Positions 9,012-18,299 are shown, counted from the first letter of the stretch. The stretch is DNA of 64,000 bases from CAILHX01 sp964511385 (GCA_964511385.1 CAZEFE010000006.1:172270-236269); one strand, 5' to 3'. Translations and numbers: made by a program. The notes: generated from the letters alone by a model not told the origin.

Positions 9012-11012
9012 TCACTTGTTAAGCAAGGCTTTCATTTGCGCGATGCGGTTAGCCGCGTTGGCCTTGCGGTCTTCCGGGCTGGCATCGGAGGCTTTGCCGG
9101 CGTGGCGGATATCGTCGGACGGCAGTTCGTCCAGGAAGCGGCTGGGTTCGCACGGCTCCCAGTCGCCGGCGCGCTTGCGTTTCTTGCAATAGGTCAGGGT
9201 CAGCGATTTTTGCGCGCGGGTAATGCCCACGTACATCAGCCGCCGCTCTTCCTCGATCCCGGTTTCATCCAGGCTTTCACCAATGCTTGAATGGTGCGGC
9301 AGGATGCCTTCTTCCACGCCAATCAGGAACACGTGGCCGAATTCCAGCCCCTTGGCGGCATGCAGGGTGGAAAGCTTGACCGCGTCGGGCTCGGCTTCCT
9401 CGCGGCCTTCCAGCATGCTCATCAGCGCCACGGTCTGCGTCAGTTGCAGCAGGTTGGTTTCGTCGGCTTCGCCTTTTCTGGTCAGCCAGCCGACAAAGTC
9501 CATGACGTTGCCCCATTTGGCCTCGGCGGCGCGCGGTTCTTCGCTGTCGTACAAAAACGCTTCGTAGCCGATGGCGTTGAGCAGATCCTGCAGCACTTCG
9601 CCCGCCGGGTCTTTGGGCGCGCGCTCCTGCATGCGGCTGATAAAGTTGCAAAAGGTCAGCAGGTCTTCCAGCTGTGCCTTGCCGATGTCGTGCTGGAACA
9701 CCGGTTCATAAGCCGCTTCGAACAGGGAAATATGCTGTTTGGCGGCGTATTCGCCCAGGCGCTCCAGCGTGGTGTTGCCGATGCCCTTGCGCGGCGTGGT
9801 GGCGGCGCGGATAAAGGCGGGATCGTCGTCCTCGTTGGCGATCAGGCGCAAGTAACTGATGAGGTCCTTGATCTCGGCGCGGTCGAAAAACGAGGTGCCG
9901 CCGCTGACGGTATAGGGGATTTTCTGGTTGCGCAGTTGCTGCTCAATCAGCCGCGCCTGGTGGTTGCCGCGGTAGAGGATGGCATAATCCAGATATTTGG
10001 TGCGGTGCTCGAACTTGTGCGCCATCAGCTTCATCGCCACCATTTCCGCCTCGTGTTCTTCGTCCTTGGCCGGGGTAATCTGGATCGGATCGCCGATACC
10101 TAAATCGCTCCACAGCTTTTTCTCGAACAGCTTGGGATTGTTGGCGATGACGTGGTTGGCCGCGCGCAGGATGCGCACCGTGGAGCGGTAGTTCTGTTCC
10201 AGCTTGATCACCTTTAACTGCGGGAAATCCTGCGTCAACTGATGCAGGTTTTTCACGTCCGCGCCGCGCCAGGCATAAATCGCCTGGTCGTCGTCGCCCA
10301 CCGCGGTAAACATGCCCTCCGGCCCTGTCAGTTGCCGCACCAGCCGGTACTGGCAGGCATTGGTGTCCTGATATTCGTCGATCAAGAGGTAACGCAGCTT
10401 CATCTGCCACTTGTGCAGCGCATCGCGGTGCTGCTCGAACAGTTCCACCGGCAGGCGGATCAGGTCGTCGAAATCCACCGCCTGGTAGGCTTTTAACGCC
10501 TGCTGGTAAAGCTGGTAGATTTTGGCGGCGGCGTGGGTGTGTTCTTCATCAGCGTTTTTCAGGGCCTGATCCGGCGTCAGAAAAGCGTTTTTCCACTGCG
10601 AAATCTGCCACTGCGTGCGTTTCAGCAACTGCTTGTCGGTGGTGGCGAGGATGTCGGCCAGCGTCTTGAAGCTGTCGGCGGCATCGAGGATGGAAAAACG
10701 CGGCTTGTACCCTAGAAGCTGTGCTTCCGCCCGCAAAATGTGCAGCCCCAGCGAGTGGAAGGTGGTGACGGTCAAGCCCTTGCTTGGCTTGCCTTCCAGC
10801 AGATGCCCCACGCGCTCCTGCATCTCGCGCGCCGCCTTGTTGGTGAAGGTGATGGCGGCGATGTTGCGCGCTTCATAACCGTTCTCGATCAAATGCGCGA
10901 TTTTGTGCGTGATGACGCGGGTCTTGCCGCTACCGGCGCCGGCCAGCACCAGCAGCGGGCCGTCCAGGTATTTCACTGCTTCGCGTTGGGGGTCGTTGAG
11001 CTTGGATAACAT
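9012..11012 (-). CDS. rep: ATP-dependent DNA helicase Rep
   Basis: 666 residues from the ATG at 11012. The open frame continues 30 codons further upstream, but the family N-terminus (LNDPQREAV, the Q motif) begins right after this ATG. It is a superfamily 1A 3'-5' helicase with Walker A AGAGSGKT, motif II DEYQDT, motif III GDDDQAIYAWRGAD, motif IV EQNYRS and motif VI YVGITRAQ. The length matches Rep better than UvrD, and the C-terminus lacks the UvrD extension. It acts in replication fork progression through protein-bound DNA. The upstream gap of 102 bases separates it from the divergent diguanylate cyclase. Confidence 0.9.
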   Translation of the reverse strand: MLSKLNDPQREAVKYLDGPLLVLAGAGSGKTRVITHKIAHLIENGYEARNIAAITFTNKAAREMQERVGHLLEGKPSKGLTVTTFHSLGLHILRAEAQLLGYKPRFSILDAADSFKTLADILATTDKQLLKRTQWQISQWKNAFLTPDQALKNADEEHTHAAAKIYQLYQQALKAYQAVDFDDLIRLPVELFEQHRDALHKWQMKLRYLLIDEYQDTNACQYRLVRQLTGPEGMFTAVGDDDQAIYAWRGADVKNLHQLTQDFPQLKVIKLEQNYRSTVRILRAANHVIANNPKLFEKKLWSDLGIGDPIQITPAKDEEHEAEMVAMKLMAHKFEHRTKYLDYAILYRGNHQARLIEQQLRNQKIPYTVSGGTSFFDRAEIKDLISYLRLIANEDDDPAFIRAATTPRKGIGNTTLERLGEYAAKQHISLFEAAYEPVFQHDIGKAQLEDLLTFCNFISRMQERAPKDPAGEVLQDLLNAIGYEAFLYDSEEPRAAEAKWGNVMDFVGWLTRKGEADETNLLQLTQTVALMSMLEGREEAEPDAVKLSTLHAAKGLEFGHVFLIGVEEGILPHHSSIGESLDETGIEEERRLMYVGITRAQKSLTLTYCKKRKRAGDWEPCEPSRFLDELPSDDIRHAGKASDASPEDRKANAANRIAQMKALLNK

Positions 11013-11114
11013 GAGGGCGGCAAGTTTACCGGCTGGAGGACATTCCGTATAGGCGGCGTTGGTGATTTCGGGCACAATCGCAGCGCAATTTTTGTAGCCC
11101 ACCCGGATATTTCA

Positions 11115-12290
11115 ATGAATCTCGATTTGCGCACCATGCTGGTAATGATCGCTTTGCTGACCCTGATGCTTTCCGGGCTACTGGCGTTGGCTGGGCTGCA
11201 TGCGGGAACCATCCGTGGTACCCGTCAATGGGCCTTGGCCAGCTTGTGCATCAGCCTGGGGATGATCGCCTCCATCAACCAGACGCTGACGCCGACCAGT
11301 TGGGCGCTGGTCAGCGGAGCCGGCCTGCTGGCGGCCGGGCTGGGCCTGCAATACGACGGCATCCGTGCGTTCAAGGAAGAACGCTATGACCGGAGGGTTA
11401 TCCTGGCTACCGTCGGCGTGGTGTTCGCACAGACGACCTGGTTCACTCTCATCCATCCGGATATTGCACTGCGCGCGATTACTAATTCAGTAGTATTCGC
11501 GCTGATGTGCGCCGCCTGCGCCAGGGCGTTGCTGATCCGTATCAAGCCGCCGCTGCGCACCGCCTACTGGTTCACCGGCACCGCTTTCGCGGTATTCGCG
11601 CTGGTGTTCGTTGCCCGCGCCGGGGTGATCGCTGCTGCGCAGCCGGGAACCTATGGCCTGTATTCGCCCATGGTGATCAATCCCGTGACCTTTTTTGCCG
11701 GCAGCGTCACCCAACTGTGCCTGACGTTCGGGTTCGTGCTGATGCTGAACTACCGGCTGGCGACAGAATTGCAGCAACTGGCCGCGCACGACCCGCTGAC
11801 CGGCGCCTTCAACCGGCGCAGCCTGGAGAAAGAGGGGGAGCGCTTGCTGGCACGGTGCGCGCGCACTGGCGATACCCTGGCCGTGATGATGCTGGACGTG
11901 GACCATTTCAAGAGCATCAACGACCGGTTTGGGCACATGGTGGGGGACGAGGTGCTGGTTCGCCTGGTGCAACTGGCACAAGGATCGATCCGGACTGCGG
12001 ACTACTTTACCCGATACGGCGGCGAGGAATTCTGCATCCTGCTGCCGTCTTCCACGGAGAGCGACGTGATGGGACTGGCCGAGCGCCTGCGCCAGCACTA
12101 TGCCGAACTGGCCATGGAATTCGGCGACGAAATCCTGCACAGCACCATCAGCATCGGCGTTGCCGATTCCAACCACACCGGCCTGGAACTGCCGGCCCTG
12201 CTGGCTGCCGCCGACCAGGCGCTGTATTGCGCCAAACACGAGGGCAGGAACCGCGTGGTTGGCTTTTCGCGCATGGAGAGGGCAGTATGA
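11115..12290 (+). CDS. Membrane diguanylate cyclase (GGDEF)
   Basis: 391 residues. Residues 1-212 contain about six or seven membrane helices with no recognisable sensor domain. A GGDEF domain follows (about 224-385), with the active site as GGEEF at 302-306, a functional variant. An inhibitory I-site RxxD (RTAD, 293-296) stands five residues before it, the canonical spacing, so product inhibition by c-di-GMP is expected. The enzyme should make c-di-GMP from two GTP at the inner membrane. It is followed directly by recQ, 16 bases later. It is a possible local source of the c-di-GMP that could act on the pilus cluster, but that link is inference. Confidence 0.9.
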   Translation: MNLDLRTMLVMIALLTLMLSGLLALAGLHAGTIRGTRQWALASLCISLGMIASINQTLTPTSWALVSGAGLLAAGLGLQYDGIRAFKEERYDRRVILATVGVVFAQTTWFTLIHPDIALRAITNSVVFALMCAACARALLIRIKPPLRTAYWFTGTAFAVFALVFVARAGVIAAAQPGTYGLYSPMVINPVTFFAGSVTQLCLTFGFVLMLNYRLATELQQLAAHDPLTGAFNRRSLEKEGERLLARCARTGDTLAVMMLDVDHFKSINDRFGHMVGDEVLVRLVQLAQGSIRTADYFTRYGGEEFCILLPSSTESDVMGLAERLRQHYAELAMEFGDEILHSTISIGVADSNHTGLELPALLAAADQALYCAKHEGRNRVVGFSRMERAV

Positions 12291-12306
12291 ACCGGGGCGC
12301 CAGCCG

Positions 12307-14133
12307 TTGAACCCGTCCTCGGCTCAGCAAATCCTGCACGACGTATTCGGCTACGCTGCCTTCCGTGGCGCGCAGCAGGCCATCGTCGAGCATGTGAGCG
12401 CCGGTGGCGACGCCCTGGTGCTGATGCCCACCGGCGGCGGCAAGTCGCTGTGCTACCAGATTCCCGCACTGCTGCGCGACGGCGTGGCGATTGTGGTATC
12501 GCCGCTGATCGCGTTGATGCAGGACCAGGTGGATGCCCTGCAACAGTTGGGGGTGAAAGCCGCGTTCCTCAACTCCAGCCTGGATGCCGACGCGGCGCGC
12601 GGCGTGCTGGGCCGGATGCACCAGGGCGAACTGGATATACTCTACGTCGCCCCGGAGCGCCTGCTGATGCCCAACTTCCTGGCGTTGCTGGAGCAGGTCC
12701 AGGCCGGGCCTGGGCTGGCGCTGTTTGCCATAGACGAGGCGCACTGCGTTTCGCAATGGGGCCACGATTTCCGCCCGGAGTACCGTCAGCTCACCGTGCT
12801 GCACGAGCGTTTCCCGGCCGTGCCGCGCATTGCGCTCACCGCCACCGCCGACGCGCCGACGCGCAACGAGATTATTGAACGTCTGGCGCTGGAAGATGCG
12901 CGCCAGTTCGTCTCCAGCTTCGACCGCCCCAACATCAAGTATCGCGTCACGCAAAAAGACAACGCGCGCAAACAACTGGAAGCCTTCCTCGAAACCGAAC
13001 ACCCCAACGATGCCGGCATCGTCTATTGCCTGTCGCGCAAGCGGGTAGAAGAAACCGCCGACTGGTTGCAAAGCCGCGGCTGGGATGCGCTGCCCTACCA
13101 CGCCGGGCTGGATGCCGCGGTGCGCAACGCCAACCAGCGCCGCTTCCTGCGCGAGGAGGGGGTTATCATGGTGGCGACAGTGGCGTTCGGCATGGGCATC
13201 GACAAGCCCAACGTGCGCTTCGTCGCCCACCTCGACCTGCCCAAGAGCATGGAAGGCTATTACCAGGAAACCGGCCGCGCCGGGCGCGACGGCTTGCCCG
13301 CCAATGCCTGGATGGCCTACGGCCTGGGCGACGTGGTCAGCATGCGGCAGATGCTGGACAGCGGCGATGCGCCGGAAGAAAGAAAGCGCGTCGAACGGCA
13401 AAAACTGGACGCCTTGCTCGGCTTCTGCGAATCCACGGCCTGCCGCCACCAGACGATATTGCGCTACTTCGGCGAGGAGCACCCCGGCGATTGCGGCCAG
13501 TGCGACAACTGCCTGGAGCCGGTGGATACCTGGGACGGCACCCAGGCCGCGCAGATGGCGCTATCGTGCGTGTATCGCACCGGGCAGCGCTTCGGCGTGG
13601 TGCACCTGATCGAAGTGCTGCTGGGCAAAACCACGCCCAAAATCCAGCAATTCGGCCACCACGCGCTTTCCACCTTCGGCATCGGCCAGGGCTTGTCGCA
13701 ATCGCAATGGAGCAGCGTGTTCCGCCAACTGGTCGCCAGTGGTTTTCTCGAAGCCGACATCGCAGCCTACGGCGGCCTCAAACTCACCGAAGCCGCGCGC
13801 GCCGTACTCAAAGGCCAGCAACAAGTCTGGCTGCGCCGCGACGCCGAACCCGCCAGCCGCAAGGTCAGCAAGGCCGAACGCGCCTCGCGCGCCAGGGAAG
13901 CCTTTGCCGGCGCCAGCGACGACCCGCTGTGGCAAGCGCTCAAGGCCAAACGGTTGGAACTGGCAAAAGAACAGGGCGTGCCGCCGTACGTGATTTTCCA
14001 CGACAGCACCCTGCTGGAAATCCTCAACCAGCGTCCGCAAACACTGGATGAACTGGGGCGCATCAGCGGCGTAGGGCAGGCCAAGCTGGCACGGTATGGG
14101 GATGCGTTTTTGCAGGTGCTGGAAGGTGGCTAA
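12307..14133 (+). CDS. recQ: ATP-dependent DNA helicase RecQ
   Basis: 608 residues if translation starts at the TTG at 12307. No ATG is available, because the frame upstream runs antisense to nothing useful and overlaps the GGDEF gene. The family N-terminus (AQQILHDVFGYAAFRGAQQAI) begins a few codons after this TTG. Visible parts are Walker A MPTGGGKS, the DEAH box in IDEAHCVSQWGHDFRPEY, motif VI QETGRAGRDG, the RecQ zinc cysteines (CRHQ...CGQCDNC) and a C-terminal HRDC domain ending near the stop. It unwinds recombination intermediates with 3'-5' polarity. Length matches E. coli RecQ (609). Confidence 0.93.
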   Translation: MNPSSAQQILHDVFGYAAFRGAQQAIVEHVSAGGDALVLMPTGGGKSLCYQIPALLRDGVAIVVSPLIALMQDQVDALQQLGVKAAFLNSSLDADAARGVLGRMHQGELDILYVAPERLLMPNFLALLEQVQAGPGLALFAIDEAHCVSQWGHDFRPEYRQLTVLHERFPAVPRIALTATADAPTRNEIIERLALEDARQFVSSFDRPNIKYRVTQKDNARKQLEAFLETEHPNDAGIVYCLSRKRVEETADWLQSRGWDALPYHAGLDAAVRNANQRRFLREEGVIMVATVAFGMGIDKPNVRFVAHLDLPKSMEGYYQETGRAGRDGLPANAWMAYGLGDVVSMRQMLDSGDAPEERKRVERQKLDALLGFCESTACRHQTILRYFGEEHPGDCGQCDNCLEPVDTWDGTQAAQMALSCVYRTGQRFGVVHLIEVLLGKTTPKIQQFGHHALSTFGIGQGLSQSQWSSVFRQLVASGFLEADIAAYGGLKLTEAARAVLKGQQQVWLRRDAEPASRKVSKAERASRAREAFAGASDDPLWQALKAKRLELAKEQGVPPYVIFHDSTLLEILNQRPQTLDELGRISGVGQAKLARYGDAFLQVLEGG

Positions 14134-15271
14134 ATCTTCATTTTCTGATGATGGCGCTGAAAGAATCCGCTTGGCTTTTGATTATCACCGCGCGCATCCA
14201 GAGATATCCTTTGATGAGCATGTTCGTCAGAAAAAGATTCAACTCGGCGCATCGCTTGCCCGATTGCAAGCTATTTACCTAGATACTCGATATTGGATTT
14301 TTCTCAGAGATGCATATTTGGGGCGTCCTCAAAATGCATTGCATATTCAGCTACTCGATATCTTGAGAGGTGGAGTTGAGATGCATCGAATATATTGCCC
14401 AATATCCGATGCCACGTTGATCGAACTATTGAAGCGGAGTGGTCAAGAGCGGAAGGCAGTAATGACCTTGGTGGATGAATTAAGTCTGGGGGTTGCATTT
14501 GCGCCAGAAGAGGAACGGGTTGGGACGGAATTGGCACATTTTCTTCATTCCGCCTTTTTTCCTGACGAGGTTTACCCTCTGAATTGGTTGGTTTGGAATC
14601 GTGTCGTATATACCCTTGGCATTGCCAGTCCATCTGTGACATGGTTGGATGCCGCGGAAAATCAGGTGATGCAAAAAGCATTCTTTGACCACCTATGGGA
14701 TATTCCATTAACAGAAGTCATGGAGATAGCCGGGTTGGATAAGGACTTCCCCCATCTCCCACTTGATGAATTGGCTCAGCGCCTTACCGCGCTTAATGCA
14801 AAATACAGCGGCGAACTCACCAGCTACAAGCAAACATACTCACGGGAAATATGGGGGGCGATTGATTTAATCCTTCCCAAAGTTGAAGCCATAATGGTTC
14901 CAATAGTAAATCGCCTCAGAAAAAGCGATGGTTCAACCCCGAACTCTATTGGTATTGAATCGCAAATAGAAGCACGATTATCTGAGGTATTCAGACATGG
15001 CAACGTGGCAAAAGTGTTGCCAACCTTGCATGTGATGGCTCATTGCCATGCATCAATCCGACATGATAAGAGACGGCCCATGAAGGCAAACGATTTGCCG
15101 GACTTTCATCATGCCTCTGCGGCCTTGGTCTATTGCAAGGCGTTCTTTACAGAAAATCCCTTGCGAATATTACTCACATCTCCCCAAGCAAAACTCGATA
15201 AAGAGTATAACTGCCGCGTCATTTCTGACATCAATGAGGCAATAGATTTCCTGCGGGCTGAGAATTGGTAA
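14126..15271 (+). CDS. Large PIN-like domain protein, unknown function
   Basis: 381 residues from the GTG at 14126, which overlaps the end of recQ by 8 bases; a further start at 14096 is possible. The family is not recognised, but the acidic residues of a PIN-like nuclease are in plausible order: D53 in IYLDTRYW, E100 in SDATLIELLK, and D323/D326 in ANDLPDFHHASAAL, followed by a Tyr-Cys-Lys-Ala-Phe-Phe-Thr stretch near the C-terminus, which is the usual PIN end. About 200 residues are inserted between the second and third acidic motifs. Base composition is clearly more A/T-rich than recQ or yaiI, which suggests acquisition. It sits between recQ and higBA. Nuclease activity is inference. Confidence 0.55.
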   Translation: MAKSSFSDDGAERIRLAFDYHRAHPEISFDEHVRQKKIQLGASLARLQAIYLDTRYWIFLRDAYLGRPQNALHIQLLDILRGGVEMHRIYCPISDATLIELLKRSGQERKAVMTLVDELSLGVAFAPEEERVGTELAHFLHSAFFPDEVYPLNWLVWNRVVYTLGIASPSVTWLDAAENQVMQKAFFDHLWDIPLTEVMEIAGLDKDFPHLPLDELAQRLTALNAKYSGELTSYKQTYSREIWGAIDLILPKVEAIMVPIVNRLRKSDGSTPNSIGIESQIEARLSEVFRHGNVAKVLPTLHVMAHCHASIRHDKRRPMKANDLPDFHHASAALVYCKAFFTENPLRILLTSPQAKLDKEYNCRVISDINEAIDFLRAENW

Positions 15272-15283
15272 ATGGCTTGCGAG

Positions 15284-15661
15284 CTAAGCTGCCGCCTGCC
15301 GTAACGGATAATCCCGAATCAACACCTCCGCCGGGATATTCAGCCCTGCCGATAACCGCCGAATCATTTCCAGCGACAACGGCCTGACTCGGTTCAGAAT
15401 GTCCGAAACACGGCCACGCGGGCCGATGTAAGGTTCCAAGTCCTTACGGGTCAGCCCGCGGTTTTCCATGATGTATTCGATAAAGGTCACCGGATCGGGC
15501 GCTTCGATAGGGTAATGTGTCCTTTCGTAAGCTTCGATGAGTAATACCAGCACTTCAAGGCGTTCGGCCTCTGGGCTGCCATCGGGGGCATCCCACAGCG
15601 ATTCGATTTCTGCCAATGCGGCCTGGTAGCTGATTTCATCGTGAATTGGTTTGATTTCCAT
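15284..15661 (-). CDS. higA: HigA-type antitoxin, XRE-family HTH
   Basis: 125 residues from the ATG at 15661, which has an AGGAGC ribosome-binding site. The N-terminal half is helical (SYQAALAEIESLWD). The C-terminal half is a helix-turn-helix (FIEYIMENRGLTRKDLEPYIGPRGRVSDILNR...), the pattern of HigA antitoxins paired with HigB_toxin proteins. It lies 10 bases downstream of higB, in toxin-first order. It should neutralise HigB and repress the operon, probably through the palindrome at 15981-15997. Confidence 0.85.
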   Translation of the reverse strand: MEIKPIHDEISYQAALAEIESLWDAPDGSPEAERLEVLVLLIEAYERTHYPIEAPDPVTFIEYIMENRGLTRKDLEPYIGPRGRVSDILNRVRPLSLEMIRRLSAGLNIPAEVLIRDYPLRQAAA

Positions 15662-15671
15662 CGTGCTGCTC

Positions 15672-15965
15672 CTAAATAATCTCGGCCTTGATTCGGTCAT
15701 ACTCGGCATGCGTGCCGACAAACCGGATAAACATTAGCGTCTGTGTGTATCGCACCGCGACGACCAGCCGATAGTCGTTGCCCTTGATATTGAACACAAC
15801 GCGGTTATTGCCCAAAAAGCTGGCATTGCCGTGGGCGGCCTTGATGTCTGCCGGGGTGCGCCATTGGGCGTGGCTGGCTTCGGTGTACCAGCCACGCAAG
15901 GGTATTTCTGCTTGTGGATGGCGCTCCCAGAATTCCCGCAATGTCCTGAGTGCGATTATTTTCAT
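15672..15965 (-). CDS. higB: HigB-type mRNA interferase toxin
   Basis: 97 residues from the ATG at 15965. The sequence (MKIIALRTLREFWERHPQAE at the start, then RGWYTEASHAQW, NRVVFNIKGNDYRLV and VGTHAEYDRIKAE) matches the RelE-fold HigB toxin family that cleaves mRNA at the ribosome. The basic residues and the C-terminal His/Tyr expected for catalysis are present, so the toxin looks intact. It is the first gene of a two-gene operon with higA. Confidence 0.88.
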   Translation of the reverse strand: MKIIALRTLREFWERHPQAEIPLRGWYTEASHAQWRTPADIKAAHGNASFLGNNRVVFNIKGNDYRLVVAVRYTQTLMFIRFVGTHAEYDRIKAEII

Positions 15966-15974
15966 GAGGCACTG

Positions 15975-16003
15975 TAGCACGATACCAATTTGGTATCAAT
16001 GAC
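15975..16003 (-). promoter_or_regulatory. higBA promoter and operator candidate
   Basis: A perfect inverted repeat, GATACCAA-T-TTGGTATC, spans 15981-15997. On the minus strand a TTGATA box starts at the edge of this palindrome and is followed after exactly 17 bases by TACAGT, a reasonable -35/-10 pair. The palindrome would then cover the spacer, as expected for autorepression by HigA. The implied transcript starts very close to the higB ATG and might be leaderless. Confidence 0.55.
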
Positions 16004-16095
16004 GTATTGCGCTGCATTGCTGAAACAAATGGATGGAAGAAACCTATTACCTTTGCTACGGTAACCGTCTTTGTAAACCACTACTTAGGTACACC

Positions 16096-16539
16096 ATGCA
16101 AATCTGGGTTGATGCCGACGCCTGCCCCGTCGTGATTAAGGAAATCCTGTTCCGTGCCGCCCAACGCACGCAGATTGTGACGACGCTAGTGGCCAACAAG
16201 CTGCTGCGGGTGCCGCCTTCGCCGTTTATCCGGGCGTTACAGGTGCCGCATGGGTTTGATGTGGCGGACAACAAAATTGCGCAGGAAGTCATTCCCGGAG
16301 ACCTGGTGATTACCGCCGATATTCCGCTGGCGGCGCAGGTGATCGAGCGCGGCGGAACCGCGCTCAACCCGCGCGGCGAGGTTTACACACCGGACAACAT
16401 CCGCGAACGCCTGACCATGCGCGATTTCATGATGGAACTGCGCGGCAGCGGGGTGGATATTTCCGGCCCTGCCAGTTTTAGCCACAGTGACCGGCAGGCG
16501 TTTGCGGCGCAGTTGGATCGGTTGCTGGCTAAAAAGTGA
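16096..16539 (+). CDS. yaiI: YaiI/YqxD family protein (UPF0178)
   Basis: 147 residues from the ATG at 16096. The open frame extends upstream, but the conserved family N-terminus MQIWVDADACPVVIKEIL begins here. The DADACP motif, the PSPFIR and VITADIPLA segments and the C-terminal RQAFAAQLDRLL are all typical of this small cytoplasmic family. The fold is PIN-related (NYN/DUF188 group) and the biochemical function is not established. It stands alone between higBA and ettA. Confidence 0.9.
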   Translation: MQIWVDADACPVVIKEILFRAAQRTQIVTTLVANKLLRVPPSPFIRALQVPHGFDVADNKIAQEVIPGDLVITADIPLAAQVIERGGTALNPRGEVYTPDNIRERLTMRDFMMELRGSGVDISGPASFSHSDRQAFAAQLDRLLAKK

Positions 16540-16561
16540 TCCTTGGCGCGGTGTTCAAAAA

Positions 16562-16587
16562 AGGTGCCATGCGGTAAGCTTGCACCT
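16562..16587 (+). terminator. Possible weak terminator or leader hairpin before ettA
   Basis: AGGTGC (16562-16567) pairs with GCACCT (16582-16587) around a 14-base loop, followed by CGGTTTTCGGTTT. The T-tract is interrupted, so this is a weak candidate terminator for yaiI or part of the ettA leader. Confidence 0.3.
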
Positions 16588-16631
16588 CGGTTTTCGGTTT
16601 ACTTTTCACCTTTCATTTTTCACGGATTCTT

Positions 16632-18296
16632 ATGGCTCAATACGTCATGTCCATGCTCCGCGTGAGCAAGGTTGTTCCCCCCAAAAAACAGATCATCAAG
16701 GACATTTCCCTGTCCTTTTTCCCCGGTGCCAAGATCGGCCTGCTGGGGCTGAACGGTTCCGGCAAATCCACGGTGCTGCGCATCATGGCCGGCGCGGACA
16801 AGGAGTTCGAAGGCGAGGTGCAGTGGCAACCCGGTGTTTCCATCGGTTATCTGCCGCAGGAGCCGGAGCTGGACCCGGACAAGACGGTGCGCGAGGAGGT
16901 GGAATCCGCCCTGGGCGCGGTGGCGGAAGCCAAGCAGAAGCTGGAGGAAATCTACGCCGCCTACGCCGAGCCGGATGCCGATTTCGACAAGCTGGCGGAA
17001 GAGCAGGCCAAGTACGAGAACATCATCGCCGCCAGCGGCGCGGATACCGAAACCCAGTTGGAAATCGCGGCGGACGCATTAAGACTGCCGCCGTGGGACA
17101 CCAAAATCGCGCCCTTGTCGGGCGGCGAAAAGCGCCGCGTGGCGCTGTGCAAATTGCTGCTGTCCAAGCCGGACATGCTGCTGCTGGACGAGCCGACCAA
17201 CCACCTCGATGCGGAGTCCGTCGAATGGCTGGAACAGTTCCTGGTGCGGTTTCCGGGAACTGTCGTTGCCGTCACCCACGACCGCTACTTCCTCGACAAC
17301 GCCGCCGAGTGGATCCTGGAACTGGACCGCGGCCACGGCATCCCGTGGAAGGGTAATTACTCCAGTTGGCTGGAGCAGAAGGAAGCGCGCCTGGAGCAGG
17401 AAAACAAGCAGATCGACGCCCACATGAAGGCGATGAAGACCGAACTGGAATGGGTGCGCCAGAACCCCAAGGCGCGCCAGGCCAAGTCCAAGGCGCGCTT
17501 GAGCCGGTTTGAAGAATTGAATTCGGTCGAATACCAGAAGCGCAACGAAACCCAGGAAATCTTCATCCCGCCGGGTGAGCGCCTGGGCGACAAGGTGATT
17601 GAGTTCAACAACGTTTCCAAGGGCTTCGGCGACCGGCTGCTGATCGATAACCTCAGCTTCAGCATCCCCCCCGGTGCCATCGTCGGCGTCATCGGCCCCA
17701 ACGGCGCGGGTAAATCCACGCTGTTCCGCATGATTATGGGCAAAGAAACCCCGGACGCCGGCGAGATCGTGGTCGGGCCGACGGTGAAGATCGCCGCCGT
17801 AGATCAAAGCCGTGAGGGCCTGGACGACAGCAAGACGGTGTTCGACGTCATTGCCGGTGGCGCGGATGTGCTGTCGGTCGGCAAGTTCGAGATGCCGAGC
17901 CGCGCCTATATCGGCCGCTTCAATTTCAAGGGCGGCGACCAGGCGAAAATCGTCGGCCAGCTTTCCGGCGGCGAGCGCGGACGGCTGCACCTGGCCAAGA
18001 CGCTGATTTCAGGCGGTAACGTGCTGCTGCTGGACGAACCTTCCAACGACCTCGACGTGGAAACCCTGCGCGCGCTGGAAGACGCCTTGCTGGAATTCGC
18101 CGGCTGCGTGCTGGTGACTTCGCATGACCGCTGGTTCCTCGACCGTATCGCCACGCACATCCTGGCGGCGGAAGGCAACTCGCAATGGACCTTCTTCAAC
18201 GGCAATTACCAGGAATACGAGGCCGACAAGAAGAAGCGCCTGGGCGAGGAGGGCGCCAAACCGAAACGGATACGCTACAAGCCGATCAGCCGCTAA
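16632..18296 (+). CDS. ettA: Energy-dependent translational throttle protein EttA (ABC-F)
   Basis: 554 residues, the normal EttA size. It has the family N-terminus AQYVMSMLRVSKVVPPKKQI and two ABC cassettes. Walker A 1 is GLNGSGKST, with LSGGEKRR and LLLDEPTNHLD; Walker A 2 is GPNGAGKST, with LSGGERGR and LLLDEPSNDLD. Between them lies the charged P-site tRNA-interaction linker (WLEQKEARLEQENKQIDAH... to about residue 310). EttA binds the ribosomal E site and gates translation elongation by the ATP/ADP ratio. The gene is followed by the DUF1003 gene after 3 bases. Confidence 0.95.
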   Translation: MAQYVMSMLRVSKVVPPKKQIIKDISLSFFPGAKIGLLGLNGSGKSTVLRIMAGADKEFEGEVQWQPGVSIGYLPQEPELDPDKTVREEVESALGAVAEAKQKLEEIYAAYAEPDADFDKLAEEQAKYENIIAASGADTETQLEIAADALRLPPWDTKIAPLSGGEKRRVALCKLLLSKPDMLLLDEPTNHLDAESVEWLEQFLVRFPGTVVAVTHDRYFLDNAAEWILELDRGHGIPWKGNYSSWLEQKEARLEQENKQIDAHMKAMKTELEWVRQNPKARQAKSKARLSRFEELNSVEYQKRNETQEIFIPPGERLGDKVIEFNNVSKGFGDRLLIDNLSFSIPPGAIVGVIGPNGAGKSTLFRMIMGKETPDAGEIVVGPTVKIAAVDQSREGLDDSKTVFDVIAGGADVLSVGKFEMPSRAYIGRFNFKGGDQAKIVGQLSGGERGRLHLAKTLISGGNVLLLDEPSNDLDVETLRALEDALLEFAGCVLVTSHDRWFLDRIATHILAAEGNSQWTFFNGNYQEYEADKKKRLGEEGAKPKRIRYKPISR

Positions 18297-18299
18297 GCC

